From Streptomyces griseomycini (lineage in GTDB: Bacteria; Actinomycetota; Actinomycetes; Streptomycetales; Streptomycetaceae), in contig NZ_JACHJI010000004.1 in assembly GCF_014203535.1 (NCBI RefSeq), positions 248,001-312,000 on the forward strand: a stretch of 64,000 nt of DNA, in the 5' to 3' direction. A program made the position numbers and the translations under genes. The notes beneath the pieces were generated by a model that saw only the letters and a program-made list of their open reading frames with translations, had not been told where the DNA came from and did not search any database. Positions 30,612-39,205 of the stretch are shown here, piece by piece. Each line of letters begins with the position of its first letter. Within the stretch, counting starts at the first letter, position 1.

Positions 30612-30799
30612 GCAGCGGTACGTCGGAACTCGCCTGGTTCAAGTCCAGCTACAGCGGCAGCGAGGGCGACAGCTGCGTGGAGGTCGCGGTCGCCGAACAG
30701 GCCGTCCACGTACGGGACTCCAAGGACGTGACCCGCCCGGCCTTCGCCGTCGGCCGTGAGGGCTGGGGGCGGTTCGTACGGTTCGCGTCCGAGCGCTGA
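30608..30799 (+). CDS. DUF397 protein
   Basis: This 63-residue DUF397 protein has the family segments WFKSSYSGSEGDSCVEVA and VHVRDSKD. DUF397 proteins are partners of Scr1/BldB-type HTH regulators and often influence development or antibiotic production. The start overlaps the stop of the truncated HTH gene, so it may now depend on a different promoter. A frameshifted copy lies at 62059. Confidence 0.9.
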   Translation: MSSGTSELAWFKSSYSGSEGDSCVEVAVAEQAVHVRDSKDVTRPAFAVGREGWGRFVRFASER

Positions 30800-30806
30800 G
30801 CGAACG

Positions 30807-30849
30807 TGAGGGCGTGCCGTCCGCCGAAGTGGCGGACGGCACGCCCTCA
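30807..30849. terminator. 19-bp perfect hairpin after the DUF397 gene
   Basis: TGAGGGCGTGCCGTCCGCC (30807-30825) and its exact complement (30831-30849) enclose a GAAGT loop, eight bases after the DUF397 stop. A slightly mismatched copy occurs at 62256-62298 after the DUF397 pseudogene. Confidence 0.8.
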
Positions 30850-31070
30850 CCGCGTTCGGGAGCCCCTGGTCTCGTCCGTGGGGCCGTGGCCGAGGGCCGC
30901 GCGGTCGGTGAAACGGTCACCGAGGTCGCGCGCAGGCGCGGGTTTCGGCTGCTGGGCGGCGCTCTTCGCCCGCGGTGGAGGGCCCGGCGCCTCCACCGCA
31001 TCCGGTGCGGAGAACCGCTCCCACGACGGCGGCACCGCCGCCGTGCCCCGTGCGGCAGGGCCCCCGTCGC

Positions 31071-32330
31071 TCACCGCGTACTGCACACCGTCTTCGGCGC
31101 CGCTCTGCTGCCGGCGGACTGCGCGTCCTGCACCCTCTGCACGTCCCGCAGGAGATCCGGGATGTCGGGGTCCTGGCCGGCGGCTGCCCTGGCGATGGTC
31201 AGCAGGACGGCCTCGTAGAAGGCGTCCCGCACGGCGGGTGCCATGACGTCCGACGCGTCCAGGCAGCGGGGTCCCGCACCGAGCCGCCGCGCGATCTCGC
31301 GTTCGACCGCGCCGCCCCGCGGCTTCACCCGGGGGTTCGCCGAGAAGACGTCCGCCCGGTCGGCCCACTTCTGCTGGCCCTCCTCGGAGGCCAGCCGGCG
31401 GATCAGCGCACGGGCCTGGGGGCGGTCGCTGAACAGCGCCGCGAAGTCGCCGGTCACCTCGCGGGCCCGCACCCGGCTGCCGCCCCCGGGCAGGAGCGGG
31501 GCGGAGTCCGTCAGGCGCGCGTGCCGCGCGTCGTCCTTGTAGAAGGAGGTCGCGAAGGAGCCCTGGTGCTCCAGGGCGCACCCGTCCCGGCCGTCGAACA
31601 GCAGCCCGTTGCCGTCCGGGGCGCCGCGGTGGTCGGTGAGCAGGGCGTCCCTGGCCGCCTCCCTGTCCTGCCGGAGCAGACCGGCCCACGCCTCCCAGGC
31701 GGTGCGCACCGGACCGCTGCGCCACCACTGTGTCCCGTCCGCGCCCAGCGCCCACTTCTCGTAGACGTCCGGGCCGTGCTGCTGCAGCACGAGGTCCTCG
31801 ATCCAGTCGGTGCCGGGCCAGCCGGAGGCGCCGTCGTCGCCCATGCCGATGCACCAGCTCCTCAGGGGAGCCGGTGCACCGGGCGGCTCGTGGCCCCGGC
31901 GGTACCAGACGATGCTCTTCAGGTCCGCCTTGACCGGGACCCAGTAGACGTGTTCGGAGGACGAGCCGGTCGACTTCCAGGGCGCGCCGTACTCCTGCGG
32001 GTCGTAGAGGCCGTTCAGCGGCTTGAGGAGCTTCTGGTCGGCGTATTCGGCGAGTTCGCCGATGCCCGGCATGATCACGATGTCCGGGGGCTCCCCCGAC
32101 TGCACCTTGGAGAGCAGCACCTCCCGTTGGGCCGCGGTGCCCTGGTAGCGGAAGGGGATGCCGAAGTCCCGCAGCACGGTCTCGAACTGCTCCGCCTGCT
32201 TGGCCGTCCACGTCCCGAGGATGGTCACCGGCTCCTCGTCGTCGTGCTGCGCCCAGACCACCACCATGCCGCCGGCGGCGATCAGCAGCATGACCACGAG
32301 GAACACCAGTACGTTGAACCGCCGGGTCAC
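31071..32330 (-). CDS. Membrane-anchored family 1 solute-binding protein (GlnH-like role)
   Basis: This 419-residue protein has an N-terminal membrane segment (about 6-28) without a lipobox, followed by an extracellular solute-binding family 1 domain (VTILGTW, PPDIVIMPG, VYWVPVKADLKSIVWY). There are no ABC permease or ATPase genes nearby. Instead it is the last gene of an operon with a four-TM protein, a VWA protein and a PknG-like kinase. It may therefore be a ligand sensor rather than a transporter part, as GlnH is for GlnX-PknG in mycobacteria. GTG at 32330 overlaps the upstream stop (GTGA). Ligand unknown; family 1 suggests a sugar-like compound. Confidence 0.85.
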   Translation of the reverse strand: MTRRFNVLVFLVVMLLIAAGGMVVVWAQHDDEEPVTILGTWTAKQAEQFETVLRDFGIPFRYQGTAAQREVLLSKVQSGEPPDIVIMPGIGELAEYADQKLLKPLNGLYDPQEYGAPWKSTGSSSEHVYWVPVKADLKSIVWYRRGHEPPGAPAPLRSWCIGMGDDGASGWPGTDWIEDLVLQQHGPDVYEKWALGADGTQWWRSGPVRTAWEAWAGLLRQDREAARDALLTDHRGAPDGNGLLFDGRDGCALEHQGSFATSFYKDDARHARLTDSAPLLPGGGSRVRAREVTGDFAALFSDRPQARALIRRLASEEGQQKWADRADVFSANPRVKPRGGAVEREIARRLGAGPRCLDASDVMAPAVRDAFYEAVLLTIARAAAGQDPDIPDLLRDVQRVQDAQSAGSRAAPKTVCSTR

Positions 32331-33352
32331 CGTCGCCTCCAGTAGTCGTTGTCGAGCCGGAGACCGAGCCCCAGCACGGGCAGGACGATGGCCAGCGTGC
32401 TGCCGACGAGAGCGCCCCGGTACACCGTGTCGGTCCAGGCGTTCTCGGCCGTCTCCTCCCGGACCTCCTCCGACTTCTCCGTGACGAGCTGCTGCGCCTC
32501 GGCCAGCCCCGGGCCGTCCTCACGCCGGGACACGTCGGTGATCTGCCGCAGGTCCGCGAGCGCCCCGCCGAGATCGTCCACGGTGGAGTACGTCGTCATC
32601 AGCGGGACCACCGCGAGCAGCACGGTGAGGACGAAGGCCGCGAGCAGGTACGGATTCCAGTCACGGCCGCAGCGGTCGCGCAGCACGAACAGCGCCGAGA
32701 GCAGGGTCAGCGCCACCGCGGCCAGGGCGAGTTCGGCGACCCACCACCCGCCGCGCTGCCACGGCCCCATGGTGGCGGTGGCTTCGGCGTGCTCCAGCTG
32801 GACCCGCTGCAGCGCGTCCAGGCGGTGGGTGAGCCCCACCGACTCGCGGGTGAGCAGCGACTCCGCCTCCTGGAGCTTCTGCTCCGGCATGAGGGGGTGG
32901 TCACGGTAGAGGGACGTGGCGAGGCCGAGCGAGTTGCTGTAGGTGGTGAGCAGGCCCTTGACCGTGCCGAGGTCCTGGTCCGTGCGGTCGGCGATCCGGG
33001 ACAGACCCTGGTCGGCGGCCGAGAGCTGGGACCGGTAGGTCTCGCCCGAGCCCGCGACGCCGATGAGGTTCATCCTGACCAGGGCGTGGGCCTCCTGGTC
33101 GGCACGCAGGACCGCGAGCCGGGCGGCGGCGAGCCCCTGCACGGCCGGCGCCTCGCGGGACGCGAGTGCTTCGGCGCCGTGCTGGGCCTGACGGCAGGAG
33201 AGGAACAGGGCGGTCGCCGCCACGGCCGTGAGCAGGAACAGCACCAGCAGGTGCGCCTCCAGCAGCCGGCGGGTCCGCCAGGGGCTCAGGCGTCTGCGCC
33301 AGAAGGCGGCGGGGGAGTACCGGAGCCGGGAGGCGGCGCGTCCGGCCGTCAC
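32327..33352 (-). CDS. Four-TM GlnX-like membrane signalling protein
   Basis: This 341-residue membrane protein has TM1 at about 34-52, a long helical extracytoplasmic part (53-203), TM2 (204-224), TM3 (233-252), a second shorter extracytoplasmic part (253-312) and TM4 (313-332). This two-loop, four-TM layout is that described for mycobacterial GlnX, which passes a signal from solute-binding GlnH to the kinase PknG. It sits between a solute-binding protein and a VWA protein in the same operon as a PknG-like kinase, with GTGA-type overlaps on both sides. The match is by topology and context; sequence identity to GlnX was not tested. GTG start at 33352. Confidence 0.75.
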   Translation of the reverse strand: MTAGRAASRLRYSPAAFWRRRLSPWRTRRLLEAHLLVLFLLTAVAATALFLSCRQAQHGAEALASREAPAVQGLAAARLAVLRADQEAHALVRMNLIGVAGSGETYRSQLSAADQGLSRIADRTDQDLGTVKGLLTTYSNSLGLATSLYRDHPLMPEQKLQEAESLLTRESVGLTHRLDALQRVQLEHAEATATMGPWQRGGWWVAELALAAVALTLLSALFVLRDRCGRDWNPYLLAAFVLTVLLAVVPLMTTYSTVDDLGGALADLRQITDVSRREDGPGLAEAQQLVTEKSEEVREETAENAWTDTVYRGALVGSTLAIVLPVLGLGLRLDNDYWRRR

Positions 33353-34737
33353 AGCAGCTTCTCCCCGCACGCGATGCAGTGACGGGCCTCGCTCCCGGCC
33401 GGGGTGCCGCAGCCGCGGCAGCGCGGGCCCGGCCGCGCGCCGACGGCTTCGGCCGGGGGGCCGCCGGGACGGGACCCGGCGCGCAGGATCAGCGGGCCGA
33501 GGGCACCGGCGTCGACGGTGCGCAGCCGGATCCGCCCCGCGGCCGCGTCCTCGACGTCGGCGACCGCGTGGATCTCGTCCAGCACCCAGTCCGCGCCGAA
33601 CCGCACCGCCAGCCGGGCGGCCTGCCCCAGGTACCGCCTGGCGGCGTCCCACCGGTGCTCCTGGAGGGCGACGAGTCCCCGGCGGAGGTCGTCCCGCATG
33701 ATGGCGGTGGCGTTGAGGCTGCGCACGCTGTCGGCGCCCGCCGGGGCGTGGTGCGGGGACTGCCCGGGGAGGTGCCAGCGGGCGGTGACGGGCACGTGGA
33801 CGTCGCCGACGGAGACCATGGCGAACTGCAGCTCGGTCTCCAGCGGGTCGGCGTCGGAGTCGGCGACCAGGGTGAGCAGGTAGTCGCGTCCGCCCTGCTC
33901 CCACTGGTAGGTCGGGAAGCTCCAGCAGTGCGGCCGGCCGGGCCGGGGCAGCCTGCCGAGGCGGTGCGGCCGGGGCGCCTTCTCGCTGAGCGAGACCTGG
34001 CGTACGGAGGGCCGCACGGTCACCTCGATCGGCAGGCGGGGCGTGTGCACCCGGCGCAGCCGCTGGATGGCGGCGGTGATCGCGTGGCCGAGCCCGTCGT
34101 CCACGAACTCGGCCGTGCCGTGCAGCCGTTCGGCGAGGGCCAGCAGGGGGTCGGGAGCCCAGTCCGTGCCCACGGCGAACACATCACAGGTGAACTGCCC
34201 CGCGCACGCGTCCAGTTCCTCCTCGAGGCGGGTATCGCCCGCGGCGCTGCTGCCGTCGGTGATCAGCACCAGGTGGCGTACGGACACCGGCCGGCCGGCG
34301 AGCAGGGCGCGCGCCGCGGCCACCCAGGCGGCGTACCCGGCAGGACGCGGACCCTCCCGGTGCAGCGGGAGCGATCCCGCGACGAAGGCGGCCCGGCGCC
34401 GCTCGTCCCGGTCGGCGACGGCCCACTCGTCGTCACCCCGCGGGTAGCACCGGACCGGCTCGGGGCCGCTGCCGAGCACGGCGAAGGAGATGCGGTCGGG
34501 CAGCGCGCGCAGCGCTGTCGGCAGGGCGTGCCGGACGGCTGCCCGGTGGGGTTCGGCGACGTCCACCGCGATGATCACGGCGAGCTGGACCGCGGGCAGG
34601 TCGGTGGGGGCGCCGTCGGCGGCCACGTCGACCCGCAGACGGGCCTCGATCTTCGCGCTCCGGTGCGGGCGCAGATCGCCGTCGAGGTCGACGTGCAGTC
34701 GGATGCCCGGCTGCGGCGGCCGGGTGTGGCTGCTCAT
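33349..34737 (-). CDS. VWA-domain protein with C-terminal zinc ribbon
   Basis: This 462-residue cytoplasmic protein has a von Willebrand A domain in its first half (VIIAVDVAEP, VLITDGSSAAGDT), a beta-rich middle part and a C-terminal zinc ribbon (CRGCGTPAGSEARHCIACG). The MIDAS-type DxSxS motif appears altered to DVAEP, so metal binding may be weak. It is translationally coupled to the GlnX-like gene and follows the PknG-like kinase. A likely role is scaffold or kinase partner in signalling. ATG at 34737 is chosen; a GTG at 34749 lies closer to AAGGAG. Confidence 0.82.
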   Translation of the reverse strand: MSSHTRPPQPGIRLHVDLDGDLRPHRSAKIEARLRVDVAADGAPTDLPAVQLAVIIAVDVAEPHRAAVRHALPTALRALPDRISFAVLGSGPEPVRCYPRGDDEWAVADRDERRRAAFVAGSLPLHREGPRPAGYAAWVAAARALLAGRPVSVRHLVLITDGSSAAGDTRLEEELDACAGQFTCDVFAVGTDWAPDPLLALAERLHGTAEFVDDGLGHAITAAIQRLRRVHTPRLPIEVTVRPSVRQVSLSEKAPRPHRLGRLPRPGRPHCWSFPTYQWEQGGRDYLLTLVADSDADPLETELQFAMVSVGDVHVPVTARWHLPGQSPHHAPAGADSVRSLNATAIMRDDLRRGLVALQEHRWDAARRYLGQAARLAVRFGADWVLDEIHAVADVEDAAAGRIRLRTVDAGALGPLILRAGSRPGGPPAEAVGARPGPRCRGCGTPAGSEARHCIACGEKLL

Positions 34738-34861
34738 GTCGTACGTCACCGCTCCTTCGCCTTCGTCGCCGTGCACACCGGGTGCCGGGTGCCGGGTGCT
34801 GATCCGGTTCTTCGGGGCCGGTTCTTCGGGGTCGGTCCGTCGGGTCCGGTCCGTCGTGCGG

Positions 34862-37171
34862 TCAGAACACGGTCTGGGGCCGTACCGCGTGCATGAGGTC
34901 CACGAGGTGTTCGTGGGCGGCGGCCGACTCCTGGTGGTGTTCCGCCAGCCGCCGGTAGTGCGACTCCAACTGCTCGCGCAACTCGCGCTCCGGCGCGCTC
35001 AGACGTCTCAGGGCGCGGGCGTCGAGCCGTCCGGCCCCCCTTCCCGGAGAACCGGGCCGGTCGCTGAGGCCGTGCACCGCGTCCAGCTTCCATTCGTGGA
35101 GTTCGGTGCTCAGGCGCAGCGCCTCGTCCTCGGACAGGCCCGGCTCCCCGGCGCCCGGTCTTCGGCCCACGAGGCCGTGCAGTTCGGCCAGCGCCGCGTC
35201 GACCTCCGCGGGCGCGGGCAGCGGATCACCGTCCCCGGGCAGCCGGGCCGCGCGGATGCGCAGGGCGGCGATCCGGGCGACGGTGTGGTCCAGCGTGCCC
35301 TGCCGCACCCGGCCGAGCACGTCGATGGCCGCCCGGCGGTCGTGTGCGCGGAGCGCGAGCCGGGCCAGGCCGAGGGCGGCGCCGCCGTGCGCGGGGTTGC
35401 GGGCGAACACCGCCTCGTACAGTTCCCTGGCCGTGGGTCCGGCCGTGTCGCCGCCGAGCCACTCCGCGCAGTAGGCGAGGGCCAGTTTGGGCGCGTACTC
35501 ACCGGGCAGTTCGAGGTGGACCCGCGTGAAGTGGGTCCTGGCCCCGGCGACCTGCCGCGGGTCGCCGTCGAGGTCGGCGCTGCGCAGCGCGAGCAGGGCG
35601 CGGTGCCACTCCAGCCGCCACCGGCGCACGGCGGACGGCCCGGGGATGGAGTCGGCCGTGTCGAGCTCCTCCTGGGCCCGCTGCAGGTCCCCGCGCGTGT
35701 TCCGGCCCAGCAGGACGCGCACGTTGTGCAGGCAGATCTCCACCGAGCGCGGCTTCTCGTCCTCCTGCTCGAGGAGCTGGCCCGGGTCGTAGCCGCTGCT
35801 CACCGCGAACCGCGCGGCCTGCGGATCGCCCGGGTACGGCCTCGGCACCGGCAGGCAGCCGGCGATCTCGGTGGGGGTGGGGGCGCCGAGGTCGAGGGCC
35901 GGTGCCACGGGTGGCTCGTACCGGTCGCGGCGGGGGCGGTCCAGCCAGTGCCCGATGCCCGGCACCGTGCCGAGCCGGGCGCCGAGCAGCTGTGCGGACG
36001 GCCGGAAGTAGTCGGAGGGCTCGGGCGGGTCGCTCTTGCCGCGCAGCGCGCGGATCTCCCGCAGGGCGCCGCGCAGTTGGCCGAGCATCTCACGGGCGTC
36101 GGCGAAGCGGCGGCCCGGATCGGTCCGCACGGCACGGTCGACGACCCGCTGGAAGGAGGCGGTGCCGAGGCCGGGCACCTCGGTGACGGCCCAGCGGGCG
36201 AGTTCCCGCAGGGTGACGCCGACGGTGTGCAGGTCGTGGGCGACGGTGGGCACGGCCGACGTCCCGGTCTCGGGCGCCATGTAGTCGGGCGTGACGTGGG
36301 CGGGCGGCTGGACCTGGCCCTGCTCGCGCATGCCGCCGAGATCGATGACCTTGACGCCGTCCTTGTGGTGCACCACGTTGGAGGGCTTCATGTCCCCGTA
36401 CACGAAGACCCGTTCGCCGTCGGCGTGCAGGTGGACGAAGGCTTCGAGGATCTGGCAGCCGTACGCCGCGACGTGCTCGATGTCGAGGACGGACTCACCG
36501 CGCCGGACCTCCTCGGCGACCTTCGCGAGGGTGCCGTCACCGACGTCGTCCATGACGATGTAGCCACCGGTGACCTGACCGGTGTCGTCCCTCCGGGCGA
36601 CGAAGTCGCGGATCTGGACGATGCGGGGGTGGCGGATGGCGACGAGGTTGCGGCGCTCGACGTCGGCGAGCCGGGCGCCGTCGTGCTCGTACCGGTTGAG
36701 CAGTCCCTTGACGGCGACGACGTCACCGAGATGGGTGTCCTCGGCGAGGTAGACCCAGCCCTGGCCGCCGTGCGCGATGGGTCCCATGATCCGGTACTGG
36801 TCGCGCAGCAGGTCGCCCTCGGCGAGTTCGGGCCGGTACGAGTAGCGCTCGCCACAGGCCGGGCAGAACCCCTCGAGCGGCACCGGGCCCTCGGTGTAGG
36901 GCGGTTCGAAGGTGATGCCGCAGTCGGCGGACGAACAGCCCATGCGGATGCGCAGCGGCGCCTCGGGACGGATGAGGCGTTCCCCGGCGGGGCGCGGCTC
37001 GCGCTCGGGGAGCGCGAGGAGCTCGCGGGGACCGAGTTCCCGCGGGTCCCCCGGCAGGGCGGGCAGCCCGGGGCCGTTCTCCGCGCGGCCGCATGCGGCA
37101 CAGTAGCCGGTGGGCAGCACGGTGCCGCGGCAGGGGGCTCCGGTGAAGCGCCGGTGCGGACAGGTCGTCAT
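34862..37171 (-). CDS. PknG-like serine/threonine protein kinase
   Basis: This 769-residue soluble kinase has zinc-binding Cys pairs in the first 110 residues (C4, C14, C24, C27 and C79, C84, C103, C106), a kinase domain (about 120-390) and a long helical, TPR-like C-terminal part. The ATP-binding Lys is K155 (VAVKGL), the catalytic loop is Y-G-D260-M-K262-P-S-N265, and the metal motif is D277-L-G. As in mycobacterial PknG, HRD is replaced, here by YGD, and the order of zinc module, kinase and TPR is the same. It is in an operon with GlnX- and GlnH-like genes. The usual PknG targets are FHA proteins such as GarA, none of which is in this window. Confidence 0.88.
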   Translation of the reverse strand: MTTCPHRRFTGAPCRGTVLPTGYCAACGRAENGPGLPALPGDPRELGPRELLALPEREPRPAGERLIRPEAPLRIRMGCSSADCGITFEPPYTEGPVPLEGFCPACGERYSYRPELAEGDLLRDQYRIMGPIAHGGQGWVYLAEDTHLGDVVAVKGLLNRYEHDGARLADVERRNLVAIRHPRIVQIRDFVARRDDTGQVTGGYIVMDDVGDGTLAKVAEEVRRGESVLDIEHVAAYGCQILEAFVHLHADGERVFVYGDMKPSNVVHHKDGVKVIDLGGMREQGQVQPPAHVTPDYMAPETGTSAVPTVAHDLHTVGVTLRELARWAVTEVPGLGTASFQRVVDRAVRTDPGRRFADAREMLGQLRGALREIRALRGKSDPPEPSDYFRPSAQLLGARLGTVPGIGHWLDRPRRDRYEPPVAPALDLGAPTPTEIAGCLPVPRPYPGDPQAARFAVSSGYDPGQLLEQEDEKPRSVEICLHNVRVLLGRNTRGDLQRAQEELDTADSIPGPSAVRRWRLEWHRALLALRSADLDGDPRQVAGARTHFTRVHLELPGEYAPKLALAYCAEWLGGDTAGPTARELYEAVFARNPAHGGAALGLARLALRAHDRRAAIDVLGRVRQGTLDHTVARIAALRIRAARLPGDGDPLPAPAEVDAALAELHGLVGRRPGAGEPGLSEDEALRLSTELHEWKLDAVHGLSDRPGSPGRGAGRLDARALRRLSAPERELREQLESHYRRLAEHHQESAAAHEHLVDLMHAVRPQTVF

Positions 37172-37217
37172 CCTCTCGTCGTCCTCCTCCCTCGCCCGGG
37201 CCGGGCGGAGCACCGCA

Positions 37218-38540
37218 TCACCGGCCCCCGTGGGTGCTCAGGTCGGCGCGCAGGGTCCTGATCAGCGCGCGTAACCGGGTGAGTTGCTGTTGCGGGTCCC
37301 GCACGTCGTCGATCAGGCGGCGCGCGGCCCGGTGCCGGTCGGCCGTCTCGGTCACGGAGCCGAGGGAGGCGCTGTCGACGACGCCGAGGCGGAGCGCCCG
37401 GCTGAACTCCGCGCGCTCCAGGCGGTCGAGCAGCGCGTCCGCGTGGCGCAGCAGCGCGGGCCGCAGGAGCAGGTCGCGGGACGCGGTCCAGCCGGGGCCG
37501 CCCTCGTGACGGAAGACGAGCAGCAGCCGGAAGCCGAACACCCGCAACCGGACCAGGAGATCGATCAGGGGACCCGGCCGGGGCTCCTCGTCGAGACCGT
37601 CGACGAGGACCGTGACCGGCCGGCCGGGCGCACGGTCGGCCGCCCGCGCGGGCCGGGGCCCCGCGCCGCGCAGCCAGTCCCAGTACGCCAGGTACTCGCC
37701 GGCCGGGAAGGTGACCTGGTCCAGGGCGTGGTCGATGAGGTCCGGCCTGCTGGCGCCGCCGCGGTGGACGACGTGGGCACGGTGCGTCAGATGGCGCAGC
37801 GAGCGGTCCTTGCCGCTGCCCGGAGGCACCACGGTGATCTTCACCGGGTCCTCGTCCGGGTCGTCGAACCACCGGGTCAACCGCTCCTCGAAGCCGTGGT
37901 CCCAGGCCCGTGGGCTGCTCAACTCCCTGATGACCGGCGAGAGTTCGGCGATGCGGTCGATGGGGATCAGATACGAGAAGGAGAGCCGGTTGTCCTCGGG
38001 CAGCAGTGCGCCCAGGTCGCCGCGCCAGCTGACCACGAGGCCGACCACACGGGCGGGACGGCCTTCCCGGGGCCGGGTGCACACGGCGGCGCCGCTGAAG
38101 CCGGCGCGCACCACCTCGGCCTTGGTGACGGCGTCGAGCTGCACCCGCTCGCCGCTGGCGCCGCCGATGCGCCCCCACAGGCTCATGCCGTCGTCGAAGC
38201 CCTCCGCGTAACCGGTCGCGTACACCTCCATCCCGCCCCACAGCCCGGTCTCCAGCGGGGCGCGGCGCGCCTGCGGGCGAGGACTGTCCAGGCGCAGCAC
38301 GGCGACGTCCTCGCCGTCGGCGCCCTCCGGCAGCCAGCCGCCGGGCATGACGCGTGCGGAGACCGGCTCGATCTCCCTGTTCTCGGCGAACTCCAGCCAC
38401 ATGACGGCATCCGGGTGGCGCACCACGTGGGCACAGGTCAGCGCCGTGTACTGGTCGACGAGCACGCCGGCGCCGCAGACGGGGCCGTGCGCGTCCTCGC
38501 GCCGCAGCCTGAGCCTCCAGTCCGCACGCAGTTCCCCCAT
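37218..38540 (-). CDS. Trypsin-like protease fused to a STAND-like NTPase region
   Basis: The first 200 of 440 residues are a trypsin-fold protease with a full triad: H38 (TCAHVV), D78 (EDVAVLRL) and S149 (AGFSGAAV). There is no signal peptide, so it acts in the cytoplasm. Residues about 232-340 resemble a STAND P-loop NTPase: VVPPGSGKDRS at 237-247 stands where Walker A belongs, with the lead Gly and the final Thr/Ser lost, and VLVDGLDEE (311-319) is a good Walker B. Such protease-STAND proteins occur in predicted bacterial conflict or suicide systems. It is the first gene of the PknG-like operon (46-bp gap) and divergent from the Trypco2-like gene. Confidence 0.85.
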   Translation of the reverse strand: MGELRADWRLRLRREDAHGPVCGAGVLVDQYTALTCAHVVRHPDAVMWLEFAENREIEPVSARVMPGGWLPEGADGEDVAVLRLDSPRPQARRAPLETGLWGGMEVYATGYAEGFDDGMSLWGRIGGASGERVQLDAVTKAEVVRAGFSGAAVCTRPREGRPARVVGLVVSWRGDLGALLPEDNRLSFSYLIPIDRIAELSPVIRELSSPRAWDHGFEERLTRWFDDPDEDPVKITVVPPGSGKDRSLRHLTHRAHVVHRGGASRPDLIDHALDQVTFPAGEYLAYWDWLRGAGPRPARAADRAPGRPVTVLVDGLDEEPRPGPLIDLLVRLRVFGFRLLLVFRHEGGPGWTASRDLLLRPALLRHADALLDRLERAEFSRALRLGVVDSASLGSVTETADRHRAARRLIDDVRDPQQQLTRLRALIRTLRADLSTHGGR

Positions 38541-38631
38541 GCTGTCTCACACTACGTGCAAAGCATGGTGCGTCCCTAGACTTGTGAGCCGGGTGGATCG
38601 GTCAACCGACGGAAGACGGCGGTGTGTTGTC
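38541..38631. promoter_or_regulatory. Divergent promoter between protease-STAND and Trypco2-like genes
   Basis: Only 91 bp separate the two starts, so both promoters must lie here. On the minus strand TTGACC (in the bases around 38596-38601) could be a -35 element for the protease operon; a matching -10 is not clear. The short spacing suggests shared control. Confidence 0.35.
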
Positions 38632-38985
38632 ATGGGGGAGATGGAACCGATCGGTCTCGCTGAGGCCATCGGCGCGGTTCGCGCGGAACTGGCGCGGGCC
38701 CAGGCCGAAGGCGCGGAGAGCGACTGGCGGTTCACCGTGGAGCAGGTGAGCCTGGAGTTCTCGGTGCAGTTCCACCGGGCCGGCGAGGGCGGTGCGGGTC
38801 TGCGCCTGGGCGTGATCGAGGCACGTCTGGGCGGCTCGGTGAGCCACGACTCCACGCACCGCATCGAGGTCGCCCTCAAGCCCCTTCCCCGCCCCGACGG
38901 CCGTCACCACGAGGTGAGTCGAGAGGACGCCGCGGCCCACCACCGGCCGGGGTCGCACGGCGGCTCCCTCCTGCGGGGCCAGTGA
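38632..38985 (+). CDS. Trypsin-co-occurring (Trypco2-like) protein
   Basis: This 117-residue protein has the pattern GLAEAIGAVRAELARAQAEG, then WRFTVEQVSLEFSV and a beta-rich end with HRIEVALKP. It fits the Trypco2 family, which was named for occurring next to trypsin-like proteases in actinobacterial conflict systems. The last 30 residues are His-rich and probably disordered. Divergent position beside the trypsin-STAND gene supports the call. Its role is unknown; a regulator or adaptor of the protease is likely. ATG at 38632 is chosen, with 38641 as alternative. Confidence 0.8.
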   Translation: MGEMEPIGLAEAIGAVRAELARAQAEGAESDWRFTVEQVSLEFSVQFHRAGEGGAGLRLGVIEARLGGSVSHDSTHRIEVALKPLPRPDGRHHEVSREDAAAHHRPGSHGGSLLRGQ

Positions 38986-39061
38986 CCCGAGGACGGCGGC
39001 ACCCGTGTGCGCCCCGGGGAATCCGGAGGGCGCACACGGGACGGGGCGGACCAGGTCTCCT

Positions 39062-39121
39062 CCGGGATCCGGGATCCGGGATCCCGGGCCTCCGGCGGCA
39101 CCGGGCCTCCGGCGGCACCGG
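39062..39121. repeat. Short tandem repeats in a convergent gap
   Basis: CCGGGAT is repeated three times (about 39062-39084), followed by two copies of a 17-bp unit GCCTCCGGCGGCACCGG (39088-39104 and 39105-39121). The tract lies between the convergent Trypco2-like and deaminase genes and may act as a terminator or be simple slippage. Confidence 0.7.
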
Positions 39122-39205
39122 GGTGCCGGTCAGGCCACCGGACGGCTCGCCGGTGTCCGTGGAGACGCGCTTCCCGTCGCGGTGCCGGTGCGCGGTGGAC
39201 CGGGT

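Noticed and set aside
31071-32330. Solute-binding protein as part of a sugar ABC importer
   Set aside because: No permease or ATPase gene is adjacent; the operon instead encodes a GlnX-like protein and kinase, and there is no lipobox.
39062-39121. Short direct repeats as a possible CRISPR array
   Set aside because: Units of 7 and 17 bp are adjacent with no spacers and no cas genes are in the window.
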